Positions 26,631 to 36,079 of a DNA stretch of 64,000 bases are shown one piece after another. Each line of letters opens with the position of its first letter. Within the stretch, counting starts at the first letter, position 1. Both the position numbers and the translations under genes were made by a program. The notes beneath the pieces are model-generated. The model had not been told where the DNA came from. It saw only the letters and a program-made list of their open reading frames with translations, and searched no databases. Source of the DNA: Halobellus rufus (GTDB taxonomy: Archaea; Halobacteriota; Halobacteria; Halobacteriales; Haloferacaceae); assembly GCF_000739575.1 (NCBI RefSeq), contig NZ_BBJO01000042.1, forward strand, positions 24,418 to 88,417, in the 5' to 3' direction.

Positions 26631-27974
26631 TTACTCGCCTTTCCGGCGGTCCGCGGAGTACGGGACATCGCCGACAGTAGCGGTGATCTCGCACTGTTCG
26701 TGCCGTTCGACCTTCGGGTTCGGCGAGTCGTCCTCGCCCCAGATCAACGTGACCTCGGTTCCGGGCTCGGCGTACTCGGTATCGAGACTGCACAGCGAGA
26801 TGACGGTGCCTGCGTCGTACTCGTACGAGCGCGAGTGCGACAGGCCGACCCGTTCGCCATCGATGCGCACTTCGTCGTAATTCGCCCGTCCCCACCCGAT
26901 TCGCGGGAGTTCCATGAATTTCTTCGTCTCGCCGGCGCGGAACAGCGAGGCGTAGACGTCGATCACGTCGTCTTCGTCCCACGCCAGCGACACCAACGTT
27001 CGGTCTGGATCGTCTGCCATCTCTTCGAGCGCCTCGCGACCGACGAACTCGTGATCGAAGCTGATGAGCTTCCCGTAGCCGAGCTCGAACGGGTCCATAT
27101 AGTACGCGGAGATGCCGTCGGCAACGAAGCTCCCGTCGATCGAGTACGTCGCTTCGCGGCTGTCGGCGTCGAGCCACTCGCGGTAACCGCCCATCTCGTC
27201 GACGTCGTAGATCGGCGGGACGCCAGGGGGGACCCAGCCGAGTTTCACCGAGAGGGTGTGGTAGGCTTTCGACCCGAGCTGCTTGAGACCGTGTTCTTCA
27301 CCTGCTTCGACGATGGCGTCGCGTACCTGATCGGCGTGCTCGAACGGACCGATGAACTCGAATCCGAACTCCGTCGACATCCCGTGTCCGAGGGCGATGG
27401 TCTCGACACCCGCGAGATCGATCGTCTCGAAGTGATAGAAGGGAATCGAGTCCAAGTCCGCGTCCGTGACCTGTTCGAGTACCGGTCGCGCGTTCGGTCC
27501 CTGCACTTGAAACACGAAGTTCTCGGGATCGCCCTCGTGCGCCGACGTTCGGGGTTCGGTCTCGACGGTAGCGTCGTAATCCCCCGTTTCGAGGTTGTAT
27601 CGAACCCAGTTCGCCGAGAGCATCCCGGCGCTGTAGTACTCCTCGTCGTCGAGCCGAAGCATCGGACCGTCGCCGATGATGTGTCCGTTTTGATTACACA
27701 TCACGAGTTGCTTGGCGCGGCCGACGTCGTAGTTCTCGAAGCTGTTGACGCTGAGATCGCGCAGTAGATCCTCCGCGTCGGGCCCGGTAACACGGAGCGC
27801 CGTCATGTGGTGTGAGAGGTTCGCGAGCGAGACCGACTCCGTGACCGCCCGCTGTTCGTCCAGCCAGTTCGTTATCTCGTTCGGGACGACCGGGAAGTTG
27901 TCCGTGTAGTCGCCGCCCTTCTGGCGAAGTACCTCGACAGGATCGCCTGACGCCTGAATGGCTTCGGGGTCCAT
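26631..27974 (-). CDS. Tetrahydrofolate-dependent aromatic O-demethylase, LigM/DesA-like (GcvT fold)
   Basis: The 447-residue protein has the GcvT/aminomethyltransferase fold. Recalled family comparison matches it along its length to bacterial LigM, the vanillate/3-O-methylgallate O-demethylase, which transfers the methoxyl methyl group to tetrahydrofolate. Shared segments include the opening YPVV/FPVVPNE-NW region, the THHM/SHHMTAL segment, KQLVMCNQNGHIIGDG, FQVQGPNARPVLE, the GSKAYHTL to GWVPPGVPPIYD region, YREWLDADSREA, GYG-K/P-FVKFDH and the final VPYS. The length is close to LigM (about 470). A TATA box (about 27995-28008) supports the start. It is adjacent to a LigW/ACMSD-family gene and near two NitT/TauT importers. 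A glycine-cleavage T-protein is the alternative, but that is shorter and less similar. Confidence 0.82.
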   Translation of the reverse strand: MDPEAIQASGDPVEVLRQKGGDYTDNFPVVPNEITNWLDEQRAVTESVSLANLSHHMTALRVTGPDAEDLLRDLSVNSFENYDVGRAKQLVMCNQNGHIIGDGPMLRLDDEEYYSAGMLSANWVRYNLETGDYDATVETEPRTSAHEGDPENFVFQVQGPNARPVLEQVTDADLDSIPFYHFETIDLAGVETIALGHGMSTEFGFEFIGPFEHADQVRDAIVEAGEEHGLKQLGSKAYHTLSVKLGWVPPGVPPIYDVDEMGGYREWLDADSREATYSIDGSFVADGISAYYMDPFELGYGKLISFDHEFVGREALEEMADDPDRTLVSLAWDEDDVIDVYASLFRAGETKKFMELPRIGWGRANYDEVRIDGERVGLSHSRSYEYDAGTVISLCSLDTEYAEPGTEVTLIWGEDDSPNPKVERHEQCEITATVGDVPYSADRRKGE

Positions 27975-28115
27975 ACAGCGAGAGGGTCACCCCATATACT
28001 TAAATATATCTTAGGAGGAAATAGCTGGAATTCCCCGAATGACTCGGCTTGGCTGACCCAGGATGGATCCGACGGGAGACACGGCAATCCGACAGACGAT
28101 CCGTTCGACGGAGCG

Positions 28116-29105
28116 CTACAGGTCGAGGAGGCGTCGTATATTCCCGGAGAAGATCTTCTCCTTGTCTGTCTCAGAGACGTCGAGTTCCTCGATCAACGGG
28201 ATGATTTCGGTCGCCCAGTACTGTCCCTTGTCGGGACCGAACGGGTAATCGGCGCTGTAGACGACGTTGTCCGCGCCGAAGAACTCCAGACCGCACTCAA
28301 GCGGGTAGGACTCCCCCTGACTGCTGACCGCCGTGTCCCCGTAGATCCGGTCGAAATAGGCGTCCAGCGGCTCTGACAGATCAGCGATCGCGGGGTTTTG
28401 ATACAGTTCGGGCTCTTCGCTCCGCGTTTGGTACCACGATCGGATCCGACCGACGAGGTAGGGGAACGACCCACCGAGGTGGTGTGAGATGATCTCCAGG
28501 TTCTCGTGGCGGTCGAGCACGCCGGAGAAGATGAGCCGTGCCAGCGCGATGTTGGTGTCGAACGGCCACGCGAGCATCTTGTAGATCCACGTGTGAGACT
28601 GGTCGTAATCGTGCCAATCGGCGAGTTGCGGGTGAATCCAAATGGGGACGTCGAGGTCGTCGACGGTGGCGTAGAACTCCTCGAAATCGTCGTCGTCGAG
28701 CATTTTTCCGTCGATGTTCGAGAAGATCTGGATGCCGTGCATTCCGAGGTCCTCGACGCATCGGCGGGCTTCGTCGACGTACTCGTCGGTGAGGAACGGG
28801 ACCGTTCCGGTCGCGATGAACCGGTCGGGGTGCTCGTCGGCGATCCGTCGGATCTCGTTGTTCGCGACGCGGGTCGCTTCGAGGGCGTCGTCGGGATCGG
28901 CCCCCTGCCACAGCATCGGTGCGGCGAGGTTGATCACCTGTTTGTCGATCCCGTTCTTGTCGAGGTACTCGAGTCGCCCGTCTACCTTGAACATCCGCGG
29001 CGCGTTCCGGAGGCTATCCAGTTCTGAGCTCGGATGCACTTTCTCCAGTTCGTCGAGCGCCTCGTACGACATAATGTGCGAGGTCGCGTCTATGATCTCG
29101 GGCAT
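28116..29105 (-). CDS. Amidohydrolase-2 family protein (ACMSD/LigW-type decarboxylase candidate), paralogue A
   Basis: The 329-residue TIM-barrel protein of the amidohydrolase-2 family contains non-oxidative aromatic decarboxylases and ACMSD. Predicted metal ligands after strands 5, 6 and 8 are seen in IWIHPQL, ISHHLGG and YSADYPFG. The N-terminal HxH is altered: the sequence is IDATSHIMS, with Thr at the first position. It is clearly homologous to the protein at 55379. A TATA-like element (about 29119-29138) precedes the start. Downstream on the same strand is the LigM-like gene; in Sphingobium, LigW (5-carboxyvanillate decarboxylase) feeds vanillate to LigM, so decarboxylation of a carboxylated methoxyphenol is a plausible role. 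Confidence 0.85.
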   Translation of the reverse strand: MPEIIDATSHIMSYEALDELEKVHPSSELDSLRNAPRMFKVDGRLEYLDKNGIDKQVINLAAPMLWQGADPDDALEATRVANNEIRRIADEHPDRFIATGTVPFLTDEYVDEARRCVEDLGMHGIQIFSNIDGKMLDDDDFEEFYATVDDLDVPIWIHPQLADWHDYDQSHTWIYKMLAWPFDTNIALARLIFSGVLDRHENLEIISHHLGGSFPYLVGRIRSWYQTRSEEPELYQNPAIADLSEPLDAYFDRIYGDTAVSSQGESYPLECGLEFFGADNVVYSADYPFGPDKGQYWATEIIPLIEELDVSETDKEKIFSGNIRRLLDL

Positions 29106-29276
29106 CGTTCGCCGATTGGAGTAATAATACTTAAATTATTGTGTGCCTGGGGTGAATCCTCCTTCCAGTGACGACGGTTCGGTCCGTGCTCGGGGAATTT
29201 CGATCCACGATCTCGAGGCAGTCCACTATGCGGATTGGTCGCAAAGCCTAATACCAATAGCCGGATACTGCAAGAT

Positions 29277-30716
29277 ATGTCTCAGGAGCGCGCCGAGCAG
29301 CGTGGGATGTTTATCGACGGCGAGTACCACCACACCGACGAAACGTTCTCGGTCGACGATCCGTCGACGGGCGAGACGATCGCATCAGTGACGGACGCGG
29401 GCGAGGCCGGCGTGGACGCCGCGCTCGAATCCGCGGAACGCGCCCACTCGGAATGGGTCGCGATGGACCCCGTCGAGCGCGGTCGGATACTCCGTGACGT
29501 CGCCCGGGGGCTGGAATCCCACGTCGACGAGTTAGCCGAACTCGCGACCCGAGAGATCGGTCGCCCGATCGGCCAGTCGAAGGGACTAGTCGCCAACGCG
29601 GTCGACTACGTCGACTACTACGCGGGGATGACCGACAAGATCGAGGGAGAGACGTATCCGTTAACGCAGTCGAATCAGGCTTTCAGTCGGAGGGAACCCA
29701 TCGGGATTAGCGCGCAGATCGTCCCGTGGAACGCCCCGGTCCTGCTCTGTTTCCGTGGCGTCGCTCCGGCGCTGGCCGCCGGAAACGCGGTCGTGGTCAA
29801 ACCGTCTCCGTTCGCTCCGGGGATCATCCTCAAACTGGCGGAGATCGCGAGCGAGGCGAGCCTGCCCGACGGCCTGTTCAACGTGGTCCCGGGGCTCGTC
29901 GAAACCAGCAAAGCGCTGACGACGGACTCTCGGATCGGACAGATAACCTTCACCGGCTCTGTCTCGACCGGACAGATCGTCGGAAAGACAGCGCTCGACC
30001 AGGTCGTTCCGACGGTGCTGGAACTGGGTGGAAAGAGCCCCGCGGTCGTCTTCGACGACGCCGATCTGGAGGCCGCACTCGACGGTGCGATGAAGGCCAT
30101 CACGCTCGTCAACGGTCAGGTGTGCTTCGCGACGACGCGGATCTTCGTCCACGAGGACGTCTACGACGAGTTCAAGCAGCGCTACGTCGACGCCGTTGAA
30201 TCCATCACGCTTGGTCCCGGATCGGAGGACCCCGATCTGGGCCCCGTGATCTCCGCCGACGCCGTCGAAGAGATCGACAGCTACGTCCAGAGCGCCATCG
30301 AGGGGGGCGCGCGTGCCCTCACCGGCGGCAGGCCGGCGGACCGCGCGGGCAACTTCTACGAACCGACCGTCATCGAGGGGGCGGCGGACGACGCGCCCAT
30401 CTCCTGTGAGGAGGTGTTCGGCCCGGTCATCAACCTCTACTCGTTCTCCGACGAGGAGGAGGCAATCCGCCGTGCGAACGACACGGAGTTCGGTCTCTAC
30501 GCGACAGTATGGACGAACACGCTCGACAGGGCCCACCGCGTCGCCAACGGTATCGAGGCCGGGAGCGTGATGGTCAACCAGTACGCCGGCTCGCGCCCGC
30601 AAACTCCCTTCGGCGGCTACAAGAAGAGCGGTCTCGGTCGAGAGAAGGGGATGCAGGCCGTCGAACACTACACTCAACAGAAAACGATCAACATCGAGAT
30701 CGGCGGCGACGAGTAG
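29277..30716 (+). CDS. Aldehyde dehydrogenase (NAD(P)+), aromatic aldehyde type possible
   Basis: The 479-residue ALDH-superfamily enzyme has PWNAPVLL, KPSPFAPG, the cofactor loop FTGSVSTGQ, the general base Glu249 in LELGGKSP, the nucleophile Cys283 in NGQVCFATTR and a C-terminal PFGGYKKSGLGREKG. It oxidises an aldehyde to an acid. The start at 29277 is chosen over 29235 because a TATA-like CTAATACC (about 29248) precedes it. It is divergent from the amidohydrolase gene and convergent with the ThDP enzyme at 30762, which could produce its aldehyde. Vanillin- or benzaldehyde-type substrates fit the setting but are inferred. Confidence 0.92.
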   Translation: MSQERAEQRGMFIDGEYHHTDETFSVDDPSTGETIASVTDAGEAGVDAALESAERAHSEWVAMDPVERGRILRDVARGLESHVDELAELATREIGRPIGQSKGLVANAVDYVDYYAGMTDKIEGETYPLTQSNQAFSRREPIGISAQIVPWNAPVLLCFRGVAPALAAGNAVVVKPSPFAPGIILKLAEIASEASLPDGLFNVVPGLVETSKALTTDSRIGQITFTGSVSTGQIVGKTALDQVVPTVLELGGKSPAVVFDDADLEAALDGAMKAITLVNGQVCFATTRIFVHEDVYDEFKQRYVDAVESITLGPGSEDPDLGPVISADAVEEIDSYVQSAIEGGARALTGGRPADRAGNFYEPTVIEGAADDAPISCEEVFGPVINLYSFSDEEEAIRRANDTEFGLYATVWTNTLDRAHRVANGIEAGSVMVNQYAGSRPQTPFGGYKKSGLGREKGMQAVEHYTQQKTINIEIGGDE

Positions 30717-30761
30717 GCGCTGTCGTCGGAGGGACCAGGCGGTGACGAGTTCGCTCGCGTG

Positions 30762-32492
30762 TTACGGCCGTTCGACCGTGACGTCGAGAACGGCGGGCGT
30801 TCCGCTGTCCACCGCGGCGGCGGCCGCCTCCAGCGCCTGAGGGAGTTCGTCAGGGTCGTCGACGGTTCGCGTGTGCGCGTCGACGAGCGTCGCCGGCGCT
30901 GAGAGGTCGACGCGCGTCTCGATGTGACTCTCGGGAACCGCGTCCGCGGCCGCCGCCCCCTCGGGGTACTGCGCCTTCGTCGCACCTTCGACCGCGTTCC
31001 ACCCTTGGTTGTCGTACACGACGGTGAGCGTCGGGGCGTCGTATTCGGCCGCCAGCAGCGCACACGCCGACGGGTTCGCGAACAGATAGGAGCCGTCGCC
31101 GACGAGGGAGATCACACGGCTGTCCGGCGACGCGAGTTTCGCACCGACCCCCGCCCCGCCGGCCCAGCCGAGTCCGGCACCGCCCTTCCAGAAGTAACTC
31201 CCCGGCTCCGAGAGCCGGATCTGAGACATGATCGCGGGGCGGCTGGTCACCGCGTCCTCGACGACGATCGTGTCGTCGTCGACGATCGAGGAGACGGCGG
31301 CGGAGAGTACGGTCGGGGTGAGCCGCCCTGCCGACTCATCCGCGGAAAGCCGGTCGGCAGCGTCTGCACGTCGCTCGGCGGCCACGTCGCGCCAGAAGGA
31401 CCCGCTCGTTTCCGTCGTCTGACTCAGTCGGTCGGCGACGGCTTCGAGCGTCGTCGCCGCATCGGCTTGGATCGTCTCGTCGATCGCGAACGGCCAACGG
31501 GGGTAGGTAGGTTTCGTCGGGGCGGGATCGATCTGGACGACGGTCGCGTCCGTCGGTGACTCGCGCTCGTCGGGTATCCACGGAACGTCCGTCTCCGCGA
31601 GGATCACGAGATCCGCGCGATCCAAGGCCACTTCCGGGTCGTATCCGATGTGGTGGTCGTGGTCCCGTGGGAAACACAGCGTCGTCGGAGTCTGCTCGAC
31701 CACCCCAGCACCAGCAGCCTCGGCGAACGCGACGACTGCTCCAACGCGGTCGTCGGCCGGAGCCCGTCCGATGTCGCTCGTGATCACTGCCGGTCTGTCG
31801 GCGTCTCGCACGTACGAGAGGAGCCGTTCGATTTCGCTTGCGTCGGCACCTCCCGGCCCGACACGCCGTCGAGAAGTGGTGACGGGGGCGGCGTTCACCG
31901 TCTCACTGAGCGCCTCTCTCGTCGCCGTGACGTAGACCGGACCCGGCGGGTGAGAGACTGCGCGTTCCAATCCGCGGCGGACGGTTTCAGCGGGATCTGC
32001 GGGCGGTCGGTACTGGTCACTCCACCGGCAGTACTCGCGCACGATTCCCGGCTGGTCAAACACGTCTTGGAAGTAGTGGACCGGATGGTCGCGGGATCCC
32101 GAGTGGCCGGCGTCCGTCACCGGCGCGAGACCGGCGAGGACGAAGACGGGGGCCCCTGCACGGTGAGCGTTGTGCATCGCGGCTCCGAGGTTCTGGGTCC
32201 CGACGTCGACGTGAACGAGCACGACCTGTGGTTCGCCCGTCACGGCCGCGTATCCGTGCGCCGCGCTCATCGCGGCGAACTCGTGCGGACTGGAGACGAT
32301 ATCGGGGATTTCGTCCTCATCGCCGGCTCGGCGGACGGCAGCCGCCGCCTCCAAGAGCGGCGTGTGATCGGTCCCGAGGTTCGCGAAGACGCGGTCCACG
32401 CCGTAGCTGTGAAACGCGCGAAGGAATCGCTCTGCGGCGGTACGGTCGACTGCCGTCGGATTTGAATCGGGTTCTGACACGGGATTGGTCAC
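30762..32492 (-). CDS. Thiamine diphosphate-dependent enzyme (benzoylformate decarboxylase/acetolactate synthase-like)
   Basis: The 576-residue protein has the three domains of ThDP decarboxylases: an N-terminal Pyr domain with the catalytic Glu in SSPHEFAAMSAAHG (about residue 71), a middle domain, and a C-terminal PP domain with the Mg/ThDP motif GDGSYLFANPSACAL to VVYDNQGWN. GGAGLGWAGG precedes the PP motif as in decarboxylases of 2-oxo acids. It could convert an aryl glyoxylate to an aryl aldehyde, which the convergent ALDH gene could oxidise. Acetolactate synthase is less likely because FAD-domain sequence and a small subunit are absent. TATA-like GTTATATCC at about 32521-32529 supports the start. 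Confidence 0.85.
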   Translation of the reverse strand: MTNPVSEPDSNPTAVDRTAAERFLRAFHSYGVDRVFANLGTDHTPLLEAAAAVRRAGDEDEIPDIVSSPHEFAAMSAAHGYAAVTGEPQVVLVHVDVGTQNLGAAMHNAHRAGAPVFVLAGLAPVTDAGHSGSRDHPVHYFQDVFDQPGIVREYCRWSDQYRPPADPAETVRRGLERAVSHPPGPVYVTATREALSETVNAAPVTTSRRRVGPGGADASEIERLLSYVRDADRPAVITSDIGRAPADDRVGAVVAFAEAAGAGVVEQTPTTLCFPRDHDHHIGYDPEVALDRADLVILAETDVPWIPDERESPTDATVVQIDPAPTKPTYPRWPFAIDETIQADAATTLEAVADRLSQTTETSGSFWRDVAAERRADAADRLSADESAGRLTPTVLSAAVSSIVDDDTIVVEDAVTSRPAIMSQIRLSEPGSYFWKGGAGLGWAGGAGVGAKLASPDSRVISLVGDGSYLFANPSACALLAAEYDAPTLTVVYDNQGWNAVEGATKAQYPEGAAAADAVPESHIETRVDLSAPATLVDAHTRTVDDPDELPQALEAAAAAVDSGTPAVLDVTVERP

Positions 32493-32591
32493 TCCAACGT
32501 GAGATATCCACAGTCGACCCGGATATAACTATGTCGCCAACGGAACGAGCGATATTAAATGCCCGGAGAAGAGGTGCCTGACAGCTCGCGA

Positions 32592-33413
32592 TTACCGTGG
32601 ACCGGTGCCCATAGAGGATTTCACGTTCTCGCGCCAGTGGAAGAGGTACTTCTCCAGCTTGCTGAAGACTCCGTACTCGATGAGCATCATCACGATAACG
32701 AAGAGTACCACGTACTGGAGTACGCCGACCATCGAGAATCGACTCATATTGTCCCGAATGAGGAATCCGATTCCGACGTTCGAGATGACGACTTCCGCGA
32801 GGATGGTCACCTTCCACGCGACCGAGAACGTGAATCGAATGCTCGAGAACACCTCGGGGAGGATCGACGAGAACAGGACTCGCCTGTACACGCGTGCTCG
32901 CGAAACGTCGAACGCGCTCGACATATCGAGCAGGTCCGAGTTGACGTTTTCGACGCCGCTTTGGATCATATCCACGACGAACGGTGCCGTGATGATCGCC
33001 GTTGCGAGCATCGGCGTCGTGTCGCTGATACCGAACGCCATCGCGGTGAAGATGACGACGAACAACCCCGGCACGGCCATCCCAACGAGAACGTAGTATC
33101 GGAGCACTCGTCCCCAGAAGCTGCTCACGCCGAGGACGATTCCGCCGATAACGCCGACGACGAGGGCTGCCACGAACCCGTAGAGAATCCGCTTCATCGA
33201 GGCGACGAAGTGCATCACCCAATCGCCGGTCTGGAGCATTCCGTACATCGACGAGCCGACGAGAAGCGGAGAGGCGATGAGGTCGGTGATTCCGAAGACG
33301 CGAGCGCCCAGCTCCCAGACGAGGACGAGCAGGAGGATGGACTCGACGAAAACGACTCTCCGGTTGCCTAGGAGGACACCTTCGACCGTCCCACGTAACT
33401 GTGAAGTGCTCAT
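32592..33413 (-). CDS. NitT/TauT-type ABC transporter permease (cassette 1, first permease)
   Basis: The 273-residue membrane protein of the SsuC/TauC family has about six helices. The EAA-like loop that contacts the ATPase is around SSAFDVSRARVYRRVLFSSI. It lies 6 bp downstream of the binding protein gene in the same operon. This importer class takes up sulfonates, nitrate, thiamine precursors and also aromatic acids such as phthalate. The aromatic setting favours the last, by inference. Confidence 0.92.
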   Translation of the reverse strand: MSTSQLRGTVEGVLLGNRRVVFVESILLLVLVWELGARVFGITDLIASPLLVGSSMYGMLQTGDWVMHFVASMKRILYGFVAALVVGVIGGIVLGVSSFWGRVLRYYVLVGMAVPGLFVVIFTAMAFGISDTTPMLATAIITAPFVVDMIQSGVENVNSDLLDMSSAFDVSRARVYRRVLFSSILPEVFSSIRFTFSVAWKVTILAEVVISNVGIGFLIRDNMSRFSMVGVLQYVVLFVIVMMLIEYGVFSKLEKYLFHWRENVKSSMGTGPR

Positions 33414-33419
33414 CTGACC

Positions 33420-34658
33420 TCAGACCATCTCTTCGAGGTCGGAAACCGTCATAAACGTGAGGTGGTCTTCCCAACCGGAGGGGACTTGACCGAGTTCTTC
33501 CATCACGTTCATAACGCTCCGAGCGTCCTCGACGGATTCGTCGTCCAGCCCGACTTCGGAGTACAGAGCGGACCGCGAGAGGCTCTGGATCTGTTCGACC
33601 TCGTTACCGGAGAACAGGTCCATCAGGAACCGCGCTTCCTCTTGGCTCTCTGCTTCGAGGGTTTCCTGTCCGGCCGGGTCTTCAGCGATCTCCGGAATGT
33701 TCTCTTGGACGTAATTGAGGCCCTCGCTCCACATATTGATCATATTCAGGAGGACCTCGGGGTTTTCCTCGGCGAAGTCGAGCCGCGTCGAGAGGCTGAC
33801 GAGCGGCGGCCGTCCCCAGTCCTGTTCGAGGTAGTCGTTCCAGATCCACAGCAGCGGCTTGAGTTCGCCGTTGACGATTTCGGTGAGCCCGGCGGACGAA
33901 GCCGAGTGAACCGCCGTCGCGAGGTCGCCGCGGAGCGTGAGTTGCGGCATCGTTCCGCGGTCAGCGGTCTGGACGTTGAAATCCCCGCCGTCCTGCGCGA
34001 GGTTGTACCCGTACTTCTCCTGGATGATGTTCTGGAGGTGCGGTACGGCACCGGCCGCCCAGCCGGGGATGCCGAATCGGGCCTCTTCCTCGACGATCTT
34101 GTCGAGCGACGCCTGAACGCTCCCGGTCTCGTCGGGGTCGTACGGTCCACCCACCTCCACCCACGGGGTCGAGACGACGCCCTCGATGTTTCCGAACGTG
34201 ACCAACTGCTGGTCCTGTTCGACGCCGAGCCGTGCGTCCTCGACCCAACTCACAGTCCCCATATCGATCTGCCCGGAGGCGAAAAGCGTCGCGTCCTCGA
34301 AGGTGAGTTCGTAATCGAGCTGGTACCCGTCTTCCTCGAAGCGGGGCTGAATGAGGTCGTTCTCCGCGAGGTAGTACTCCATCACGATGTTGACCGGCAT
34401 CCCGACGGGTGGCGTCGCGAACGATACGGTGGTCAGATCACCGCCACCGTCGCCGCCGCTGTCACCGCCGCCACCGTCACCGCCGCTGTCACCGCCGCCA
34501 CCGTCACCGCCGCTGTCTCCGCCGCTGTCACCGCCACCGTCTCCACCACTCGTACAGCCGGCGAGCGTCGCTGCGACCGCACCGGCACCTGTGGCTTTGA
34601 TGAATTTCCGTCTGTTTATACGACCGACTGATTGAAACGACTGGTCATCCCGTGGCAT
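33420..34658 (-). CDS. NitT/TauT-type ABC substrate-binding lipoprotein (cassette 1)
   Basis: The 412-residue protein has an N-terminal INRRKFIKATGAGAVAA (twin-arginine-like signal), lipobox LAGC, and a long repetitive Gly/Asp/Ser linker (about residues 37-75). An SsuA/TauA-type periplasmic-binding domain follows, with PVGMPVNIVMEYYLAENDLI and FASGQIDMGTVSWVE. It captures the substrate outside the cell. TATA box TTATAAA read on this strand (34683-34689) is 27 nt upstream of the start, indicating a leaderless message. Confidence 0.92.
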   Translation of the reverse strand: MPRDDQSFQSVGRINRRKFIKATGAGAVAATLAGCTSGGDGGGDSGGDSGGDGGGGDSGGDGGGGDSGGDGGGDLTTVSFATPPVGMPVNIVMEYYLAENDLIQPRFEEDGYQLDYELTFEDATLFASGQIDMGTVSWVEDARLGVEQDQQLVTFGNIEGVVSTPWVEVGGPYDPDETGSVQASLDKIVEEEARFGIPGWAAGAVPHLQNIIQEKYGYNLAQDGGDFNVQTADRGTMPQLTLRGDLATAVHSASSAGLTEIVNGELKPLLWIWNDYLEQDWGRPPLVSLSTRLDFAEENPEVLLNMINMWSEGLNYVQENIPEIAEDPAGQETLEAESQEEARFLMDLFSGNEVEQIQSLSRSALYSEVGLDDESVEDARSVMNVMEELGQVPSGWEDHLTFMTVSDLEEMV

Positions 34659-35118
34659 ACGGTAGCAAGTCAGTATCGATCATTATAAACCCATCGATTG
34701 TGGGTACGGACACCACAGTACCGCGACCGCTGACAGGAGCGTGGCCACGGGGCCTTCTGTCGAATGCCGTCGAGGTCCCACGAAACGAAGTTCGTTCAGA
34801 TTCGCCTCTGTCCTCACACCGTCGTGCCGGTTTTCTTGTCGACGCTCGGGTGCGTGCGTGGGTAAGGGACTCGCCTCCGATGTGGAGAGTAATCACTCGA
34901 GCACGTGAATAAGAAACGGACGGAGCGACAAGGTGCGAACCCCACTCAGATGCGAAAGGTCAATCGGGTTTCAAAATCCAGTGCCTTGGGATGATATCGC
35001 GTAGCAAATCTAAAGTACACCGACTAACTATAGGCGATCACAGCTATGAAAGAGAGCAACTCTCACACAACCCGTATTCGACCGTCTTCTGAGGCCTCGG
35101 GTAGTAGAGGTGACGCTG
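34659..35118. other. Divergent intergenic region of ABC cassette 1
   Basis: About 460 bp without a credible gene. It carries the binding-protein promoter at the left end. At the right end a Shine-Dalgarno GAGGTGA (35107-35113) precedes the ATPase ATG at 35119. I see no clear TATA close to the ATPase gene, so its transcript probably has a long leader. Confidence 0.55.
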
Positions 35119-35916
35119 ATGGCGTCTGAAGTACAGCAATCGACCGAATCAGACGATTCAGCGGGGATCGCTCACGGAACCTCGACGGCCGGAGCGATCC
35201 ACGTCAGAAACCTCACGAAGGAGTTCGACACCGAGGAGGGAGTCGAGCGGGTCTTCGAGGACGTTAGCTTCGACATCGAACCGGGTTCGTTCGTGACGCT
35301 CATCGGCCGCTCGGGAAGCGGGAAGTCGACGATGCTGAACATCATCAGCGGGGTCCTCGAACCGACTGCAGGACGCGTCGACTTCGAGGCGACCCAGGAC
35401 AGCGACGTGACGCTGGGCCACGTCTTCCAATCACCGCGGCTACTGCCGTGGAACACCTGCGTCGAGAACATCGAGTACGTTCACGAGAATAACCCCGAGT
35501 ACACTAGGGAGTTAGCCGAAGAGTATCTCGATCTCGTTGGCCTCTCGAATCACTACGACAAATACCCGTCTCAGCTGTCGGGCGGACAGCGCCAACGCGT
35601 CGGGATCACTCGGGCGCTGAGCATCGATCCAGAGATTCTGATTATGGACGAACCGTTCAGTAACCTCGACGAGATCACGGCCGAGTCGCTCCGCGAGGAA
35701 CTCATCAGCATCTGGCAGAAGCTCGGGAAAACCGTGTTCTTCGTCACTCACGATATCACCGAGGCGATCGAGCTCTCCGATCGAATCCTGATGCTCGGTA
35801 ACGGAACGATCTTCGACGACATGTCGATCGATCTCGAACGCCCTCGCGACGTCGACTCCGAGGAGTTCCTGAAGGTTCGACAGGACGCGATCAACCGGTT
35901 CCACTCGGTAAAGTGA
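35119..35916 (+). CDS. NitT/TauT-type ABC transporter ATP-binding protein (cassette 1)
   Basis: The 265-residue ATPase has Walker A GRSGSGKSTM, Q-loop GHVFQSPRLLPW, signature LSGGQRQRVGITRAL, Walker B ILIMDEPFSNLD and H-loop FVTHDITEA. The start is set by the Shine-Dalgarno GAGGTGA 5 nt upstream of ATG 35119; a GTG at 35110 is in frame. It probably energises both cassette-1 permeases (32592 and 36080), since no other ATPase is near. Confidence 0.93.
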   Translation: MASEVQQSTESDDSAGIAHGTSTAGAIHVRNLTKEFDTEEGVERVFEDVSFDIEPGSFVTLIGRSGSGKSTMLNIISGVLEPTAGRVDFEATQDSDVTLGHVFQSPRLLPWNTCVENIEYVHENNPEYTRELAEEYLDLVGLSNHYDKYPSQLSGGQRQRVGITRALSIDPEILIMDEPFSNLDEITAESLREELISIWQKLGKTVFFVTHDITEAIELSDRILMLGNGTIFDDMSIDLERPRDVDSEEFLKVRQDAINRFHSVK

Positions 35917-35986
35917 GACGTCAATGAGATGTGCATCGACGGGTTTGAAGCAAAGTATTAAGTCTATAAGCGTAATTCGTGATCGT

Positions 35987-36073
35987 ATGCGTGTGAGAGA
36001 CACACAGTTACTTCGAGAGCGGGCATCGACCGGCGGCGGTGCCGACAGATCATCGATCGGACCGGTGGAGTGA
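35987..36073 (+). CDS. Possible 28-residue leader peptide upstream of the second cassette-1 permease
   Basis: The short ORF (MRVRDTQLLRERASTGGGAD... ) starts about 28 nt after a TATA-like AGTATTAAGT (35954-35963), the spacing expected of a leaderless gene. It ends 6 nt before the permease ATG at 36080, and its last codons include GGAG that could serve as ribosome-binding site for the permease. It may be a leader ORF that couples translation, or just a leader sequence open by chance. Confidence 0.35.
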   Translation: MRVRDTQLLRERASTGGGADRSSIGPVE

Positions 36074-36079
36074 CACCCA

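Noticed and set aside
26554..26880. Plus-strand frame after a TATATAAA at 26499
   Set aside because: It runs antisense into the 3' end of the O-demethylase and shows no family features.
34438..34545. Tandem short repeats resembling a repeat array
   Set aside because: They encode the Gly/Asp/Ser linker of a lipoprotein. The same occurs at 18890-18965 and 41165-41245. No CRISPR spacing or cas genes are present.
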